Positions 44,327-53,363 of a stretch of DNA of 64,000 bases are shown here, in pieces. Location of the stretch: NCBI RefSeq assembly GCF_021390535.1, contig NZ_JAJUXG010000001.1, positions 1 to 64,000 on the forward strand, written 5' to 3'. Both the position numbers and the translations under genes were made by a program. The notes under the pieces are model-generated. The model was not told the origin of the DNA. It made no database searches and saw only the letters and a list, made by a program, of their open reading frames with translations. The DNA comes from Dyadobacter sp. CY312. GTDB taxonomy: Bacteria; Bacteroidota; Bacteroidia; Cytophagales; Spirosomataceae. Positions within the stretch are counted from its first letter, which is position 1; each line of letters begins with the position of its first letter.

Positions 44327-45727
44327 ATGGTAAAAGTTACCGTTCAGGATGTGCTTGAAATTCCTGCGTTACACGACGTTCCCGAGGCTCAGCTCCAATG
44401 GCTGATTGACGAAAGTGAGCATCAGGTATTACAGGAAGGGGAGTTTCTTGGCAAAACAGGCGAAGATTTAAGAGGAACCTATTTTTTGATATACGGGCAC
44501 CTGGAATTGTATCGTACGCAGAACAATTCAAAACTGGTGGTTGCCGAGTTGACCAAAGGTTCTATAACAGGAACCCTGCCTTTTTCCAGAGCCAAACTAA
44601 CCATTGCCAATGTGCGCTGTGTGGAAGAATCCCAGATCATGACGTTTCCAAAGGAGAAACTCAGAGATATGATCGCGCTACATTACGAACTTACTCAGGC
44701 ATTGGTGATCGTGATGACATCCCGTGTACGAGAGTATACCGAACTGGAACAGCAGAATGAAAAAATGATGGCTTTGGGTAAACTGTCTGCCGGGCTGGCT
44801 CACGAGCTCAACAATCCTGCCGCTGCCATTGTACGCGGTGCGGCATCTTTAAAACATCACCTGCAACTTGAACCTGAGTCTTTCAAAAGATTGATTTCAA
44901 TCCAAATGTCATCGGATGAAATTGACTTTGTAAATGCCAAAATGTTTGCTGCTCTGGCAAACAAAGAGCGTCCGGTGTTGACCATGATGCAGCGGTCTGA
45001 TCTGGAAGATGATGTTACAGACTGGCTTGAAAATGCGGGTGCGAATGAATGTGTAGATATGGCCGAGAATTTTGTGGAATTCGGTTTTTCTTTGAGTGAG
45101 CTGGAAGAGATTCAAAGTCACGTTCCCGACCGTGATCTTGCTCCGGTACTGACGTGGATCAACAACAATTTTACAACCGAGCGTATGGTAGCCGACATTC
45201 AGGAAGCTTCGAAAAGAATTGCGGATCTGATCGGTTCGGTGAAGAACTTCACACACATGGATCGGGGCAGTAACAAAGAGTTTGTTGACATCCACGTTGG
45301 CATACGTAACACGCTGATCATGCTTAACTACAAGATTAAAAAAGCAAATGTAACTTTGGTAGAGGATTTTGATCATACCATTCCACCTGTAAACGCAATG
45401 GTTGGTGAACTGAATCAGGTGTGGACCAACCTGATCGATAACGCAACAGATGCACTGGAATCCCAGTCCGATGCGAAACTAACCATAAGAACACGTCTGG
45501 AAAAGGATTTTGTAAAAGTCTCCATTCTGGACAACGGTCCGGGTATACCGGCAGAAATCAAGTCCAGAATTTTTGATCCGTTTTTCACAACAAAAGCCAT
45601 TGGAAAAGGAACGGGATTGGGACTGGATGTGGTTACCCGAATTGTAAAACAACACAATGGGAGCATTACCGTCCATTCAGAACCAGGAAACACCGAGTTT
45701 CAGGTTTGCTTTCCTATCAATGGCTGA
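44327..45727 (+). CDS. histidine kinase with N-terminal cyclic-nucleotide-binding-like domain
   Basis: The protein has 466 residues and no membrane segments. Residues 10-135 form a CRP-type cNMP-binding-like jelly roll (QEGEFLGKTGEDLRGTYFLI, SITGTLPFSRAKLT). The helical linker leads to MALGKLSAGLAHELNNPAAA (phospho-His near 159). A helical insert (about 180-300) precedes a full HATPase with NLIDNATDALE, DNGPGIP and GKGTGLGLDVV. The following gene is a receiver-containing protein, so the two probably form a phosphorelay. It starts 19 bases after egtD. The ligand of the N-domain is unknown. Confidence 0.85.
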   Translation: MVKVTVQDVLEIPALHDVPEAQLQWLIDESEHQVLQEGEFLGKTGEDLRGTYFLIYGHLELYRTQNNSKLVVAELTKGSITGTLPFSRAKLTIANVRCVEESQIMTFPKEKLRDMIALHYELTQALVIVMTSRVREYTELEQQNEKMMALGKLSAGLAHELNNPAAAIVRGAASLKHHLQLEPESFKRLISIQMSSDEIDFVNAKMFAALANKERPVLTMMQRSDLEDDVTDWLENAGANECVDMAENFVEFGFSLSELEEIQSHVPDRDLAPVLTWINNNFTTERMVADIQEASKRIADLIGSVKNFTHMDRGSNKEFVDIHVGIRNTLIMLNYKIKKANVTLVEDFDHTIPPVNAMVGELNQVWTNLIDNATDALESQSDAKLTIRTRLEKDFVKVSILDNGPGIPAEIKSRIFDPFFTTKAIGKGTGLGLDVVTRIVKQHNGSITVHSEPGNTEFQVCFPING

Positions 45728-45804
45728 AAGAAATGGTTAACTTGCATACAGTCTGATTGACGATTTAAAGTCAACATTATCTCATATCTAAATTTATTCC
45801 TTCT

Positions 45805-47466
45805 ATGGGGCTACCCATTATATTCTCTATTGACGACGACTTGCAGGTTTTGAGGGCTATAAGTCGAGACCTGAAAACGCATTACCGTGATAAATACAAA
45901 GTGCTTAGCACTGCATCCGTGAAGGAGGCACTGGAAACACTGCTAGACCTTCAAAATAAAGGTGAGGAAGTTGCAATATTTATTTCAGATCAGCGCATGC
46001 CTGAAATGCAGGGTGTAGATTTCCTGGAAAAAGCGATGGTATTTTTCCCTTATGCGAAGCGCGTATTACTTACGGCCTACTCTGATACCGATGCTGCAAT
46101 CAAGGCTATAAATGAGGTGCAGCTCGACTATTACCTGATGAAACCGTGGGATCCGCCGGAAGAGAAACTTTATCCTGCGATTGATGAATTGTTGAACGAC
46201 TGGCAGGGAAACTACCGACCGGTTTTTAGAGGGATTAAGGTAATTGGTTATCAGTTTTCTCCAAAGTCGCATGAAATAAAGGATTTTCTCGCAGGAAATC
46301 TGGTGCCATATCTTTGGCTGGATGCGGCAAGTAGTGATCAGGCAAAACAGATTATTACGACAAATGGTCTCACACCGGCAGATTACCCCTGCGTCGTTTT
46401 CGAGGACGGAAACATTTTAAAAACTCCTACATTACCGGAAGTGGCTTCTCATATCGGACTAAACGCTACGGTAAAATTGCCGATTTATGATGTGGTCATT
46501 ATCGGGGCAGGTCCGGCTGGTTTGGCGGCGTCCGTTTATGGGGCATCGGAAGGACTCAGTACGCTACTCATAGAACGGAAAGCACCAGGCGGACAGGCTG
46601 GAACGAGTTCAAGAATTGAAAATTATCTTGGTTTTCCGAGCGGGTTGAGCGGAGCTGATCTTACACGCAGAGCCATTACGCAGGCAACCCGATTCGGAAC
46701 CGAATTTATCTCTCCGCAATACGTCAAGGAAATCAAACTGAAAGACCAGTACAAAACAATTGTGCTGGGTGACGATACCGAACTGAATGCGAAGGCGGTT
46801 GTAATTACCACGGGTGTGGATTACAGAAAGCTTGAAACGGATGGAATTGCAGACTTCACCGGCCGGGGTATTTATTATGGCGCAGCCAGCACGGAAGCAC
46901 CAACTTGCGGTCAAAAAGAAGTATTCGTACTGGGTGGAGGCAATTCGGCTGGACAGGCTGCCATGTATCTTTCCAAATTTGCCAAAGCTGTGTATATCGT
47001 TGTAAGGAAAAATGACCTCACTTCGTCCATGTCATCTTACCTTATCGATCAGTTACATAATGCTACCAATGTGAAGGTTTTGGGATGTACCGAAATACTG
47101 CAAGCCAGTGGGGACGAGCATTTGGAAGAGTTGAAACTTGTGGATTTGAATACAAGCGGGGAGCGATCTGTGAAAGCAGATGCACTATTTATTTTTATCG
47201 GTGCCAAACCCTACACGGACTGGATCGGAAGTGAAGTGATCAAAAGCGACAAGGGATTTATAGAAACAGGCCGCGATTTGAAATCGTATGATAATTTCAG
47301 GCAGGTTTGGAAAAAAGACCGCGATCCGTTTTTACTGGAAACGAGTTCGCCGGGAATTTTTGCCGCGGGCGATGTAAGGGCAGGGGCTATGAACCGGGTT
47401 ACGTCAGCAGTGGGTGAAGGATCTATGGCAATCAGTTTTGTACATCAATATTTAAGCGAATCATAA
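45805..47466 (+). CDS. receiver / glutaredoxin-like / thioredoxin-reductase-like fusion protein
   Basis: The protein has 553 residues. The receiver (about 5-130) has the intact acidic pair SIDDDLQVL, Asp62 (ISDQRMPEMQG) and Lys113 (LMKPWDP). A glutaredoxin-like domain (about 135-225, VIGYQFSPKSHEIKDFL) has no CxxC where glutaredoxins do. A thioredoxin-reductase-like flavin domain follows with IIGAGPAGLAASVYGASEG, LGGGNSAGQAAMYLSKF and AAGDVRAGAMNR. The site where thioredoxin reductase has CxxC reads YYGAASTEAPTCGQ, so disulfide exchange is unlikely. It probably binds FAD and NAD(P)H as an output or sensor of the phosphorelay. Its stop overlaps the zinc-finger gene by one base. Confidence 0.85.
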   Translation: MGLPIIFSIDDDLQVLRAISRDLKTHYRDKYKVLSTASVKEALETLLDLQNKGEEVAIFISDQRMPEMQGVDFLEKAMVFFPYAKRVLLTAYSDTDAAIKAINEVQLDYYLMKPWDPPEEKLYPAIDELLNDWQGNYRPVFRGIKVIGYQFSPKSHEIKDFLAGNLVPYLWLDAASSDQAKQIITTNGLTPADYPCVVFEDGNILKTPTLPEVASHIGLNATVKLPIYDVVIIGAGPAGLAASVYGASEGLSTLLIERKAPGGQAGTSSRIENYLGFPSGLSGADLTRRAITQATRFGTEFISPQYVKEIKLKDQYKTIVLGDDTELNAKAVVITTGVDYRKLETDGIADFTGRGIYYGAASTEAPTCGQKEVFVLGGGNSAGQAAMYLSKFAKAVYIVVRKNDLTSSMSSYLIDQLHNATNVKVLGCTEILQASGDEHLEELKLVDLNTSGERSVKADALFIFIGAKPYTDWIGSEVIKSDKGFIETGRDLKSYDNFRQVWKKDRDPFLLETSSPGIFAAGDVRAGAMNRVTSAVGEGSMAISFVHQYLSES

Positions 47467-47738
47467 TGGCAGAGGAAATTTGTAATCATATACTCGGCAT
47501 CACGCAGGTCACTCCGCCTACGGAGTTGGTGTGCGAAGAGTGCGCCAAAAATGGAAGCCGGTGGGTACACCTGCGAACGTGCCAAACCTGTGGTGTAACT
47601 TTATGCTGCGACAGTTCTCCGCAAAAACATGCCACTGCGCATTTTCATGCAAGCGGTCACCCGGTTGTTATTTCAGCGGAGCCAGGTGAAAAGTGGCTTT
47701 GGTGTTATGCAGATGAATCTTTTGCAAGTTACAGCTGA
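47466..47738 (+). CDS. UBP-type zinc finger protein
   Basis: This 90-residue protein consists of one UBP/ZnF domain: CNHI, CEECAKNGSRWVHLRTCQTC, GVTLCCDSSPQKHATAHFHA, then HPVVIS and WLWCYADE. All expected Cys/His ligands are present. Eukaryotic versions bind the C-terminal glycines of ubiquitin; the bacterial ones are uncharacterised. The ATG overlaps the stop of the flavoprotein gene by one base (TAATG), so it is translationally coupled and probably works with it. It may read the C-terminus of a partner peptide. Confidence 0.85.
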   Translation: MAEEICNHILGITQVTPPTELVCEECAKNGSRWVHLRTCQTCGVTLCCDSSPQKHATAHFHASGHPVVISAEPGEKWLWCYADESFASYS

Positions 47739-47816
47739 TAGCTATTTTAAGCCCATATAAATGCCGCATCATTCAGGAGCTTTCCCGATTGGTACGGCAT
47801 TGTTCTAGGAGCGTAC

Positions 47817-48911
47817 TTATTTCTTCTTTTTGACCACTTCCCCCGGCATGATAAGTGATTCATAACCTGCAAGATCCGATGGCTTAACATTGGCCTTATA
47901 CCCGTTGAAATTAAAGGTGGTAGGTTTGTAAGGCCCTACAAGTTCAATGTTGTTATCCCCTTTAATTTCGTTTTCCATACCCAATGCCCAAAAAGTACTG
48001 TTCACAAGCATTCTACGGAATCCGTCATTTAAGATATCTTCCGAAGCTCCGTGAGTGGTTGCGAACGCGCGTCCGGTTTTGCCTCCTTCCAACGAATAAT
48101 CCCTGATCCAGGCAACAGGAAGAAGCTCTTTTGTTTTGTCAGGTTCGGAGTTGGCCGTCATGCCGTTAAGAACCTGTCCCCGTGCAAGTACCACGCCTTT
48201 TGGATAAGTGGTATATGCGCCCGACTGGACAGCCATTTCTTTCACTCCTCTCATGATCGGATGTTCGAACTGGCTCTCCTCAATGAGCAGTTTGGAGGAT
48301 TGCTTGTGATTCGTTCCATAATGAGATACCCAGGTTTCGCCCAGTACCAATTCCCCGAACCCATCTTTCCATGCTGCCTTATCTCCTTTGTAATCCCAGC
48401 TGTAATGCCCCCATTTCGCATTTTCCTTGTTACTGAAAGCATGGGTAGAGGTGCGAAGCCCTACGACGGGTTTTCCACTTTTTAAATAATCGTCGACGTG
48501 CTGCATTTCTCCGTCTTCCAGGTTCAGGAATCGTGCGAAAATAACGAGAAGGTCGGCATTATCCAGTACATCCAAACCCTTTATATCCGAGCTTCCCGGA
48601 AGAATGTGACCGGTAGAATCGAGCCCAAAAATTACAGTACAGGTAAAACCATGGTGTTTGGCCAAAATCCTTGCTAGTGCAGGGAGTGATTCTTCGCTCC
48701 TATATTCGTGGTCAGAGGCCAGGAATACAATATTTTTACCCAAACCGGGTCCGGCTTCACCTTTGTATACAATCCGGTACTTGCTATGATCATCGTTGCT
48801 TGCGGCAACAGCTTCCTGCGATTGCTTTTCGGAATCCTGTTTTTTGTCTTCTGATGCACAGCAAAAAAGTGAAACGCCAAGTGCAAGTATCCCAAATGAA
48901 ATGCTTTTCAT
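47817..48911 (-). CDS. ThuA-like domain lipoprotein
   Basis: The protein has 364 residues. Signal MKSISFGILALGVSLFCC ends with a cysteine suited to lipidation, and the start at 48911 is preferred to 48953 for that reason. The ThuA-like (class I glutamine amidotransferase-like) fold shows KNIVFLASDHEYRSEESLPA, ADLLVIFARFLNLED and VGLRTSTHAFSNKENAKWG. Members occur with oxidative sugar metabolism genes (Gfo/Idh/MocA enzymes, PVC haem dehydrogenases), both of which occur further right in this window. It is periplasmic or outer-membrane bound. Confidence 0.8.
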   Translation of the reverse strand: MKSISFGILALGVSLFCCASEDKKQDSEKQSQEAVAASNDDHSKYRIVYKGEAGPGLGKNIVFLASDHEYRSEESLPALARILAKHHGFTCTVIFGLDSTGHILPGSSDIKGLDVLDNADLLVIFARFLNLEDGEMQHVDDYLKSGKPVVGLRTSTHAFSNKENAKWGHYSWDYKGDKAAWKDGFGELVLGETWVSHYGTNHKQSSKLLIEESQFEHPIMRGVKEMAVQSGAYTTYPKGVVLARGQVLNGMTANSEPDKTKELLPVAWIRDYSLEGGKTGRAFATTHGASEDILNDGFRRMLVNSTFWALGMENEIKGDNNIELVGPYKPTTFNFNGYKANVKPSDLAGYESLIMPGEVVKKKK

Positions 48912-48982
48912 AGATTTTGGTTTAGTGAATAAGATCGTCTGCAATAAAGACACAGTTTGACAGGAAAACTACTGTTTGATTG

Positions 48983-49046
48983 GTTTTAAGTTAACAGTAA
49001 GAAAGTAAAACAGCGCTTTGTTTACTCAGTTTTAAGTTAACAGTAA
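48983..49046. repeat. two 18-bp direct repeats GTTTTAAGTTAACAGTAA
   Basis: Copies at 48983-49000 and 49029-49046 are identical. Each contains the AGTTAACAGT motif, which also occurs near 60097-60110 and, inverted, near 55855-55867. The repeats lie about 70-135 bases upstream of the ThuA start, so they could be a regulatory site. Confidence 0.5.
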
Positions 49047-49185
49047 ATAGCTGTTATTGCTGGTAAAGCAGTTGTTTAATAATTAGTTAAGATGATAGAT
49101 AAATACGGATTTTCTACAAGATACTGTTCAACTAAACCCATTTGCTTCCACCTGTTTACTAAAAACGCTGAACTCCTGACTATTT

Positions 49186-49686
49186 CTACTCCTTAGCAAA
49201 CCCGACCTTTATCGACCTAACTTCCCTTATCCAGCGTGCTTGTTTTTTATCGTTTGGAGTGATAATCCGGAAAGGACCTTCGCCATTTTCCAAAGCTTTT
49301 CCGTCTTTTTCAGTTGCCAACAAAATAATCTGGTCTGTAAAATCAGGGTCAATTTCAGGCAGGGCGTACAGCACTTCATAACCGTCCGCGGCCTGTATGA
49401 GCACATACTTGACCAGATTTTCGCCACGAAGTTGTGCACCGTTGCTAACGCCTGCTTTTTTTAACAACTCAAAGAGAGCTACGCCTTTGAACTCGTGCTC
49501 TTTCCCGTCCCGATCTTTCACCTTGTGACTGATCGTTTCAAAAGCCGCTAAATCAGATTTCTTCAACGTTAATGGCACGCTCACTTCTCCGCTGATGGCT
49601 AGCGTGCTTTCTGTTTGCGCCCACAATGTGACTACACAAAAAAGCTGTATAACCAGGGTAGCGAATAAGGTCTTTTTTAGAAACAT
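49186..49686 (-). CDS. exported protein with a molybdopterin-oxidoreductase-like domain
   Basis: This 166-residue protein has a signal peptide (MFLKKTLFATLVIQLFCVVT). The mature part follows the oxidoreductase molybdopterin-binding fold (sulfite-oxidase type): EHEFKGVALFELLKKAGV, ADGYEVLYALPEI and PFRIITPNDKKQARWIREVR. It is much shorter than sulfite oxidases and I see no cysteine in the place that would bind molybdenum, so it may be a truncated or Moco-free relative. It is the last gene of an operon with a MauG-like peroxidase (5 bases upstream), a TonB receptor and a ModE-like regulator. Confidence 0.75.
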   Translation of the reverse strand: MFLKKTLFATLVIQLFCVVTLWAQTESTLAISGEVSVPLTLKKSDLAAFETISHKVKDRDGKEHEFKGVALFELLKKAGVSNGAQLRGENLVKYVLIQAADGYEVLYALPEIDPDFTDQIILLATEKDGKALENGEGPFRIITPNDKKQARWIREVRSIKVGFAKE

Positions 49687-49691
49687 GGTTG

Positions 49692-50828
49692 CTATTTTTT
49701 TGAAAATAAATGAGGATTGGAAAATTCTGGATTGTTGATAAATGTGGTGTCGGTGAGCATGTGCAGGAAAGATATAATGCTCACTTTTTCCTCGCCCGTC
49801 AGCGACAGATGGCTTCCATTTTTTTCATTGGAAACGCCTTTTAAAAACGTACTCAGTGTTTCGCTCTCCTGAACATGATCACTGTAATGATCCAGAACCT
49901 GTTCCAGTGTGCGAAACCTCCCGTCGTGCATGTAAGGAGCAGTTAAAGCGATGTTTCTTAATGTTGGCACACGAAATCTTCCGTTGTCTGCTGAATCACC
50001 GGTGAAGTTCTTGCGGCCGGGATCACTAAATGTACTGTCTATTCCATTGTTGTGAAACAGTTCTTTAAACGTTTTCGGACCTCCGTGACAATGACCGCAG
50101 TTGGCTCCTCTCAGGCTGCGTTCGGGAGAAGGCGGGTTCATAAACAAATTCATACCCCTCAATTCCCTTTCCGTCGGCGTGTAGGTTCCTGCAAGATACC
50201 GATCGTAATTGGAATCGGCAGAAATCAGCGTTCTCTCGAATTGCGCCAAGGCATTCTGGATTAGTTGAGGGGAAATTTTCGGGATACCAAAAGCTTTTTC
50301 AAACAAGCGGGGATAGTTTTTGGTCTTGCTTAGTTTTAGAACCGAAACTTCCAGGGATTGTCCCATTTCGTGTGGATCAGTGAGAGGGAATACAGCCTGC
50401 GTTTCCAGGCTTGGCGAACGGCCATCCCAGAAGAAATTTCTGACCCATAACAGATTCACCAACGCCATGGAGTTTCGTTTGGTAAAGGAATTGTCTACGC
50501 CCAAACTAACAGGTCTTCCATCCGAAAACGCTAGTTTCTGCTCATGACAAGTGCCGCAGGACATTTTGTTATTTGCAGATAGTTTGGTTTCATAAAACAA
50601 CATCCTGCCCAGGTGGACACCTTCTTTGGTCGTAGGATTATCAGCAGGAATTATAAATCGATTGCCAAAATTAGCGGGAAATTTAAAAGGGTAGGGTTCT
50701 GGTACATTCCTGTTTACTGCCGCTATAAACAGTGCAAAACTGCAAATTGAAAGCATAAGAACTGACACGAAAAAGCCCAAACCATCAGTTGGTAATTGCT
50801 TTCGTATCCATGCTCGAAGTTGTTGCAT
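49692..50828 (-). CDS. di-haem cytochrome c peroxidase (MauG/CcpA family)
   Basis: The protein has 378 residues. An N-terminal membrane anchor (FFVSVLMLSICSFALFIAAV) holds the periplasmic domain. The two c-type haem sites are CGTCHEQKLAFSDGRPVS and CGHCHGGPKTF, and the conserved PYMHDGRFRTLEQVLDHYS is present. The family either reduces hydrogen peroxide or oxidises proteins (MauG). It lies 5 bases before the molybdopterin-domain gene and 4 bases after the TonB receptor, which makes a tight operon with metal-linked partners. Confidence 0.9.
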   Translation of the reverse strand: MQQLRAWIRKQLPTDGLGFFVSVLMLSICSFALFIAAVNRNVPEPYPFKFPANFGNRFIIPADNPTTKEGVHLGRMLFYETKLSANNKMSCGTCHEQKLAFSDGRPVSLGVDNSFTKRNSMALVNLLWVRNFFWDGRSPSLETQAVFPLTDPHEMGQSLEVSVLKLSKTKNYPRLFEKAFGIPKISPQLIQNALAQFERTLISADSNYDRYLAGTYTPTERELRGMNLFMNPPSPERSLRGANCGHCHGGPKTFKELFHNNGIDSTFSDPGRKNFTGDSADNGRFRVPTLRNIALTAPYMHDGRFRTLEQVLDHYSDHVQESETLSTFLKGVSNEKNGSHLSLTGEEKVSIISFLHMLTDTTFINNPEFSNPHLFSKK

Positions 50829-50832
50829 GCTA

Positions 50833-52815
50833 TCAGAAATGGTTAAAAACCAGGGTTACAAAAAAGTTGCGCCCCGCCTCCGGGAAACCTTCCACCAGAC
50901 TGTAATTCAGGTCAAAAATATTATTTACTCCTGCTTCCACCGAAACCGATTTGTAAAGATTTACCGATGCTTTGCTGTTAACCAACGTGTAAGATCCTGT
51001 CTTGGTGCCATAACTGGTACTGAACCGCTCACTGTTGTGTTCCAGACTCACCAGCACATTTGCACGTTTCAGGAAAGAATAATCGGCATAGCCAAAAACT
51101 TTGTTTGCAGGCACATTCGTAAATTTGATATCCGGATTGGTTTCGTTTTTACGCTTGATGTACGTGTAGTTTGATCCGATCTTGAAACCTTTAAATGCTA
51201 GCAGGTCAAATCCCAATTCCGTTCCATAAAATAGTGCCTTACCTGCGTTCTGTAACTGAAATCTGTTCGGCTGCACATTATCAACCTGTTGAATGATGTC
51301 GTTGATATCGCTTCGGAATAGACTGGCTTGCAATGCAAATCGACTGCCAAGTTTGCCGGTATAACTCAAATCATAATTGATAGCAGCTTCCGCTTTAAGA
51401 CCCGGATTTGGAATGGCTTGGCCCATTCGGTAAGAATAGCGATCTTTAATTGTTGCAAAACGTGTTTTTCTGGCGATTGATCCACGTATGGAATGATTGG
51501 CGGTAATATCCCAGAAAAGGCCAATCTGCGTATTTACTGCATTGTTTTTACTTTCGTCAAAATCAATCAGTTCATTGGTTGAGGCATTGTATTCCTGAGC
51601 CTGCTCTCCATTGCGAATATTGAAATTGACGCCGGGTATTACTGCCAGTGAAGGTGTGATCTGGTAGGTATTTTCAACACCGATGGACATGGTGTTGTCA
51701 ACATAAGGCTGCACTGGTTCGTTGAGATCGTTCTCTCTGTGTACATCACGTTTATATTGTATATTTAATCTCAGTATATTATTGCCTATCACCCTGGATT
51801 CAAACTCGGCATTACCTCCAACGGTGTAATCATTGTAGTAACTCTGAAATGCGTATCCACGGGTTTGTTTGGTGTACGTAGTGTCATCGAAACTGAAAAG
51901 ACTGTTTACAAAAGTGTCATAGTAGAGCCTTGTTTTAACTTTATTTTTCTCTCCAATGGCAGTATTTGAAATAAAATAAAGGCTTTGCTTGTTCCATTTT
52001 GGCCATTTCCAGAAACGCGTCATAATCCTGGAATCATCTCCCACGTATGGCGGATTCCCTTTTTCTCCGTTCTGGTTTACATAACCTATCACATACTCAT
52101 CGGTTGCATTGGGATTGAAACCCACCTTGGCGCTGAATTTCAAGTCATTGCGGGAGGCGTTTTCTCTGTCTGGTGTGAGCTGATATCTTCGTGGCTGAAA
52201 ATCGGCTGATAACGGATATGTTTTTTGTTTCAGCTGCGACGCTCCAAGCTGATAGTAGAATTTGCCCAATCGTGAACCTGCATTGACATTCCACCGGAAA
52301 CCATCGCCACTGAAAACACCTGCGCGGCCGTTGATTTCGAATTTGCTTACAGGTCTGCGTGAAACCAGATTGATGGCACCTCCCATGGTATTGGCGCCAT
52401 ACAGGATGGATGAAAATCCTTTGGAAACATTTATTTCGGCAAGGTCAAATGTGGTGAACCTGCCCATATCAATATAGCCGTCGTAGGGAACATATACTGG
52501 CACGCCGTCCACAAATACCGGGACCTGGCGGAGATCAAAACCACGAACGTAAACCACAGCCTCGTTTCTTGGACCTACATTTGCGCAGGTTACGCCAGGC
52601 AGAAGATTGAGCGCCGAGGCAAGATCGGTTCTGTTGAATTTTTCAATGCGTTGAATGGACAATGACTGAGTGCTGTCCTTTCGGGTCAATCCTGACACGG
52701 TTACTTCGCCCAGTTCGAAGGTGCAGCTTACAGGAGCTTCTGCCGTTTCCTGGGCGATAGAGTAATGATAAATAGATGATGTACTGGCAATTGTAAGCAG
52801 AAGTTTTTTTATCAT
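50833..52815 (-). CDS. TonB-dependent outer-membrane receptor
   Basis: This 660-residue protein has a signal peptide (MIKKLLLTIASTSSIYHY) and no carboxypeptidase-like extension, unlike SusC proteins. The plug domain includes DLASALNLLPGVTCANVGPR and YVRGFDLRQVPVFVDGVPVY, then GANTMGGAINLVSRRP. The 22-strand barrel ends with NNIFDLNYSLVEGFPEAGRN and the terminal FVTLVFNHF. It imports a siderophore-like or metal compound. The ModE-like gene upstream suggests molybdate or a similar oxyanion complex, but copper or other metals cannot be excluded. Confidence 0.88.
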   Translation of the reverse strand: MIKKLLLTIASTSSIYHYSIAQETAEAPVSCTFELGEVTVSGLTRKDSTQSLSIQRIEKFNRTDLASALNLLPGVTCANVGPRNEAVVYVRGFDLRQVPVFVDGVPVYVPYDGYIDMGRFTTFDLAEINVSKGFSSILYGANTMGGAINLVSRRPVSKFEINGRAGVFSGDGFRWNVNAGSRLGKFYYQLGASQLKQKTYPLSADFQPRRYQLTPDRENASRNDLKFSAKVGFNPNATDEYVIGYVNQNGEKGNPPYVGDDSRIMTRFWKWPKWNKQSLYFISNTAIGEKNKVKTRLYYDTFVNSLFSFDDTTYTKQTRGYAFQSYYNDYTVGGNAEFESRVIGNNILRLNIQYKRDVHRENDLNEPVQPYVDNTMSIGVENTYQITPSLAVIPGVNFNIRNGEQAQEYNASTNELIDFDESKNNAVNTQIGLFWDITANHSIRGSIARKTRFATIKDRYSYRMGQAIPNPGLKAEAAINYDLSYTGKLGSRFALQASLFRSDINDIIQQVDNVQPNRFQLQNAGKALFYGTELGFDLLAFKGFKIGSNYTYIKRKNETNPDIKFTNVPANKVFGYADYSFLKRANVLVSLEHNSERFSTSYGTKTGSYTLVNSKASVNLYKSVSVEAGVNNIFDLNYSLVEGFPEAGRNFFVTLVFNHF

Positions 52816-52891
52816 TTCGATATGTATGCCTGACCATATCGTAAATATATAAAGAGACTTTCGCTTCCGGGAATGCTTTGTATAAATAAAC

Positions 52892-53236
52892 TTAGATCAA
52901 GGCTAGTATATCCTGTTCTTTCCGGGCAATTGCCTGTAACCGGGCATCCAGTTTTCTGTACGCGGCCATAACACTTTTTGCTGTTTCGGTGAGTTGGGCA
53001 CCGCCTCCAAGCTGCCCTCCTTTTTGCGTAATTACATAGGGTTGTTGCCCATGCGAATTCATAGAATCCACCATTGCCCATGCTTTTTTATAGGACATGC
53101 CCATCGCTTTTGCGGCTTTCACAATGGAACCGGTTGCTTCAATTCCTTCAAGCAGTTCCAGTCGACCCGGTCCGAAGAATTTATTTCCATCAACGTAAAC
53201 CCAGTGACGTAGATGTAGTTGTATATCCTTTTTCAT
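52892..53236 (-). CDS. ModE-type winged-helix regulator (DNA-binding domain only)
   Basis: This 114-residue protein corresponds to the N-terminal domain of ModE: FFGPGRLELLEGIEATGSIV, KAAKAMGMSYKKAWAMVDSM, GGQLGGGAQLTETAK, and a dimerisation helix at the end. The C-terminal molybdate-binding (Mop) domains of E. coli ModE are missing, so molybdate sensing would need another partner. It is the first gene of the unit with the TonB receptor, 76 bases apart, and is divergent from the barrel-protein gene. Confidence 0.85.
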   Translation of the reverse strand: MKKDIQLHLRHWVYVDGNKFFGPGRLELLEGIEATGSIVKAAKAMGMSYKKAWAMVDSMNSHGQQPYVITQKGGQLGGGAQLTETAKSVMAAYRKLDARLQAIARKEQDILALI

Positions 53237-53363
53237 TCTGTCAATATAGTTAAATCTTAAATGCAGACCGTTGTCGGCGAATTTGATTTTAAATTTTTCA
53301 AAATAAGCATTACTTTTTCACTCTGTTTCGTTCTTAACGGAAATAAACCTTCATCAAACTAGT

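Noticed and set aside
45805..47466. True thioredoxin reductase
   Set aside because: The CxxC of the NADPH domain is missing (YYGAASTEAPTCGQ), so the usual name would mislead.
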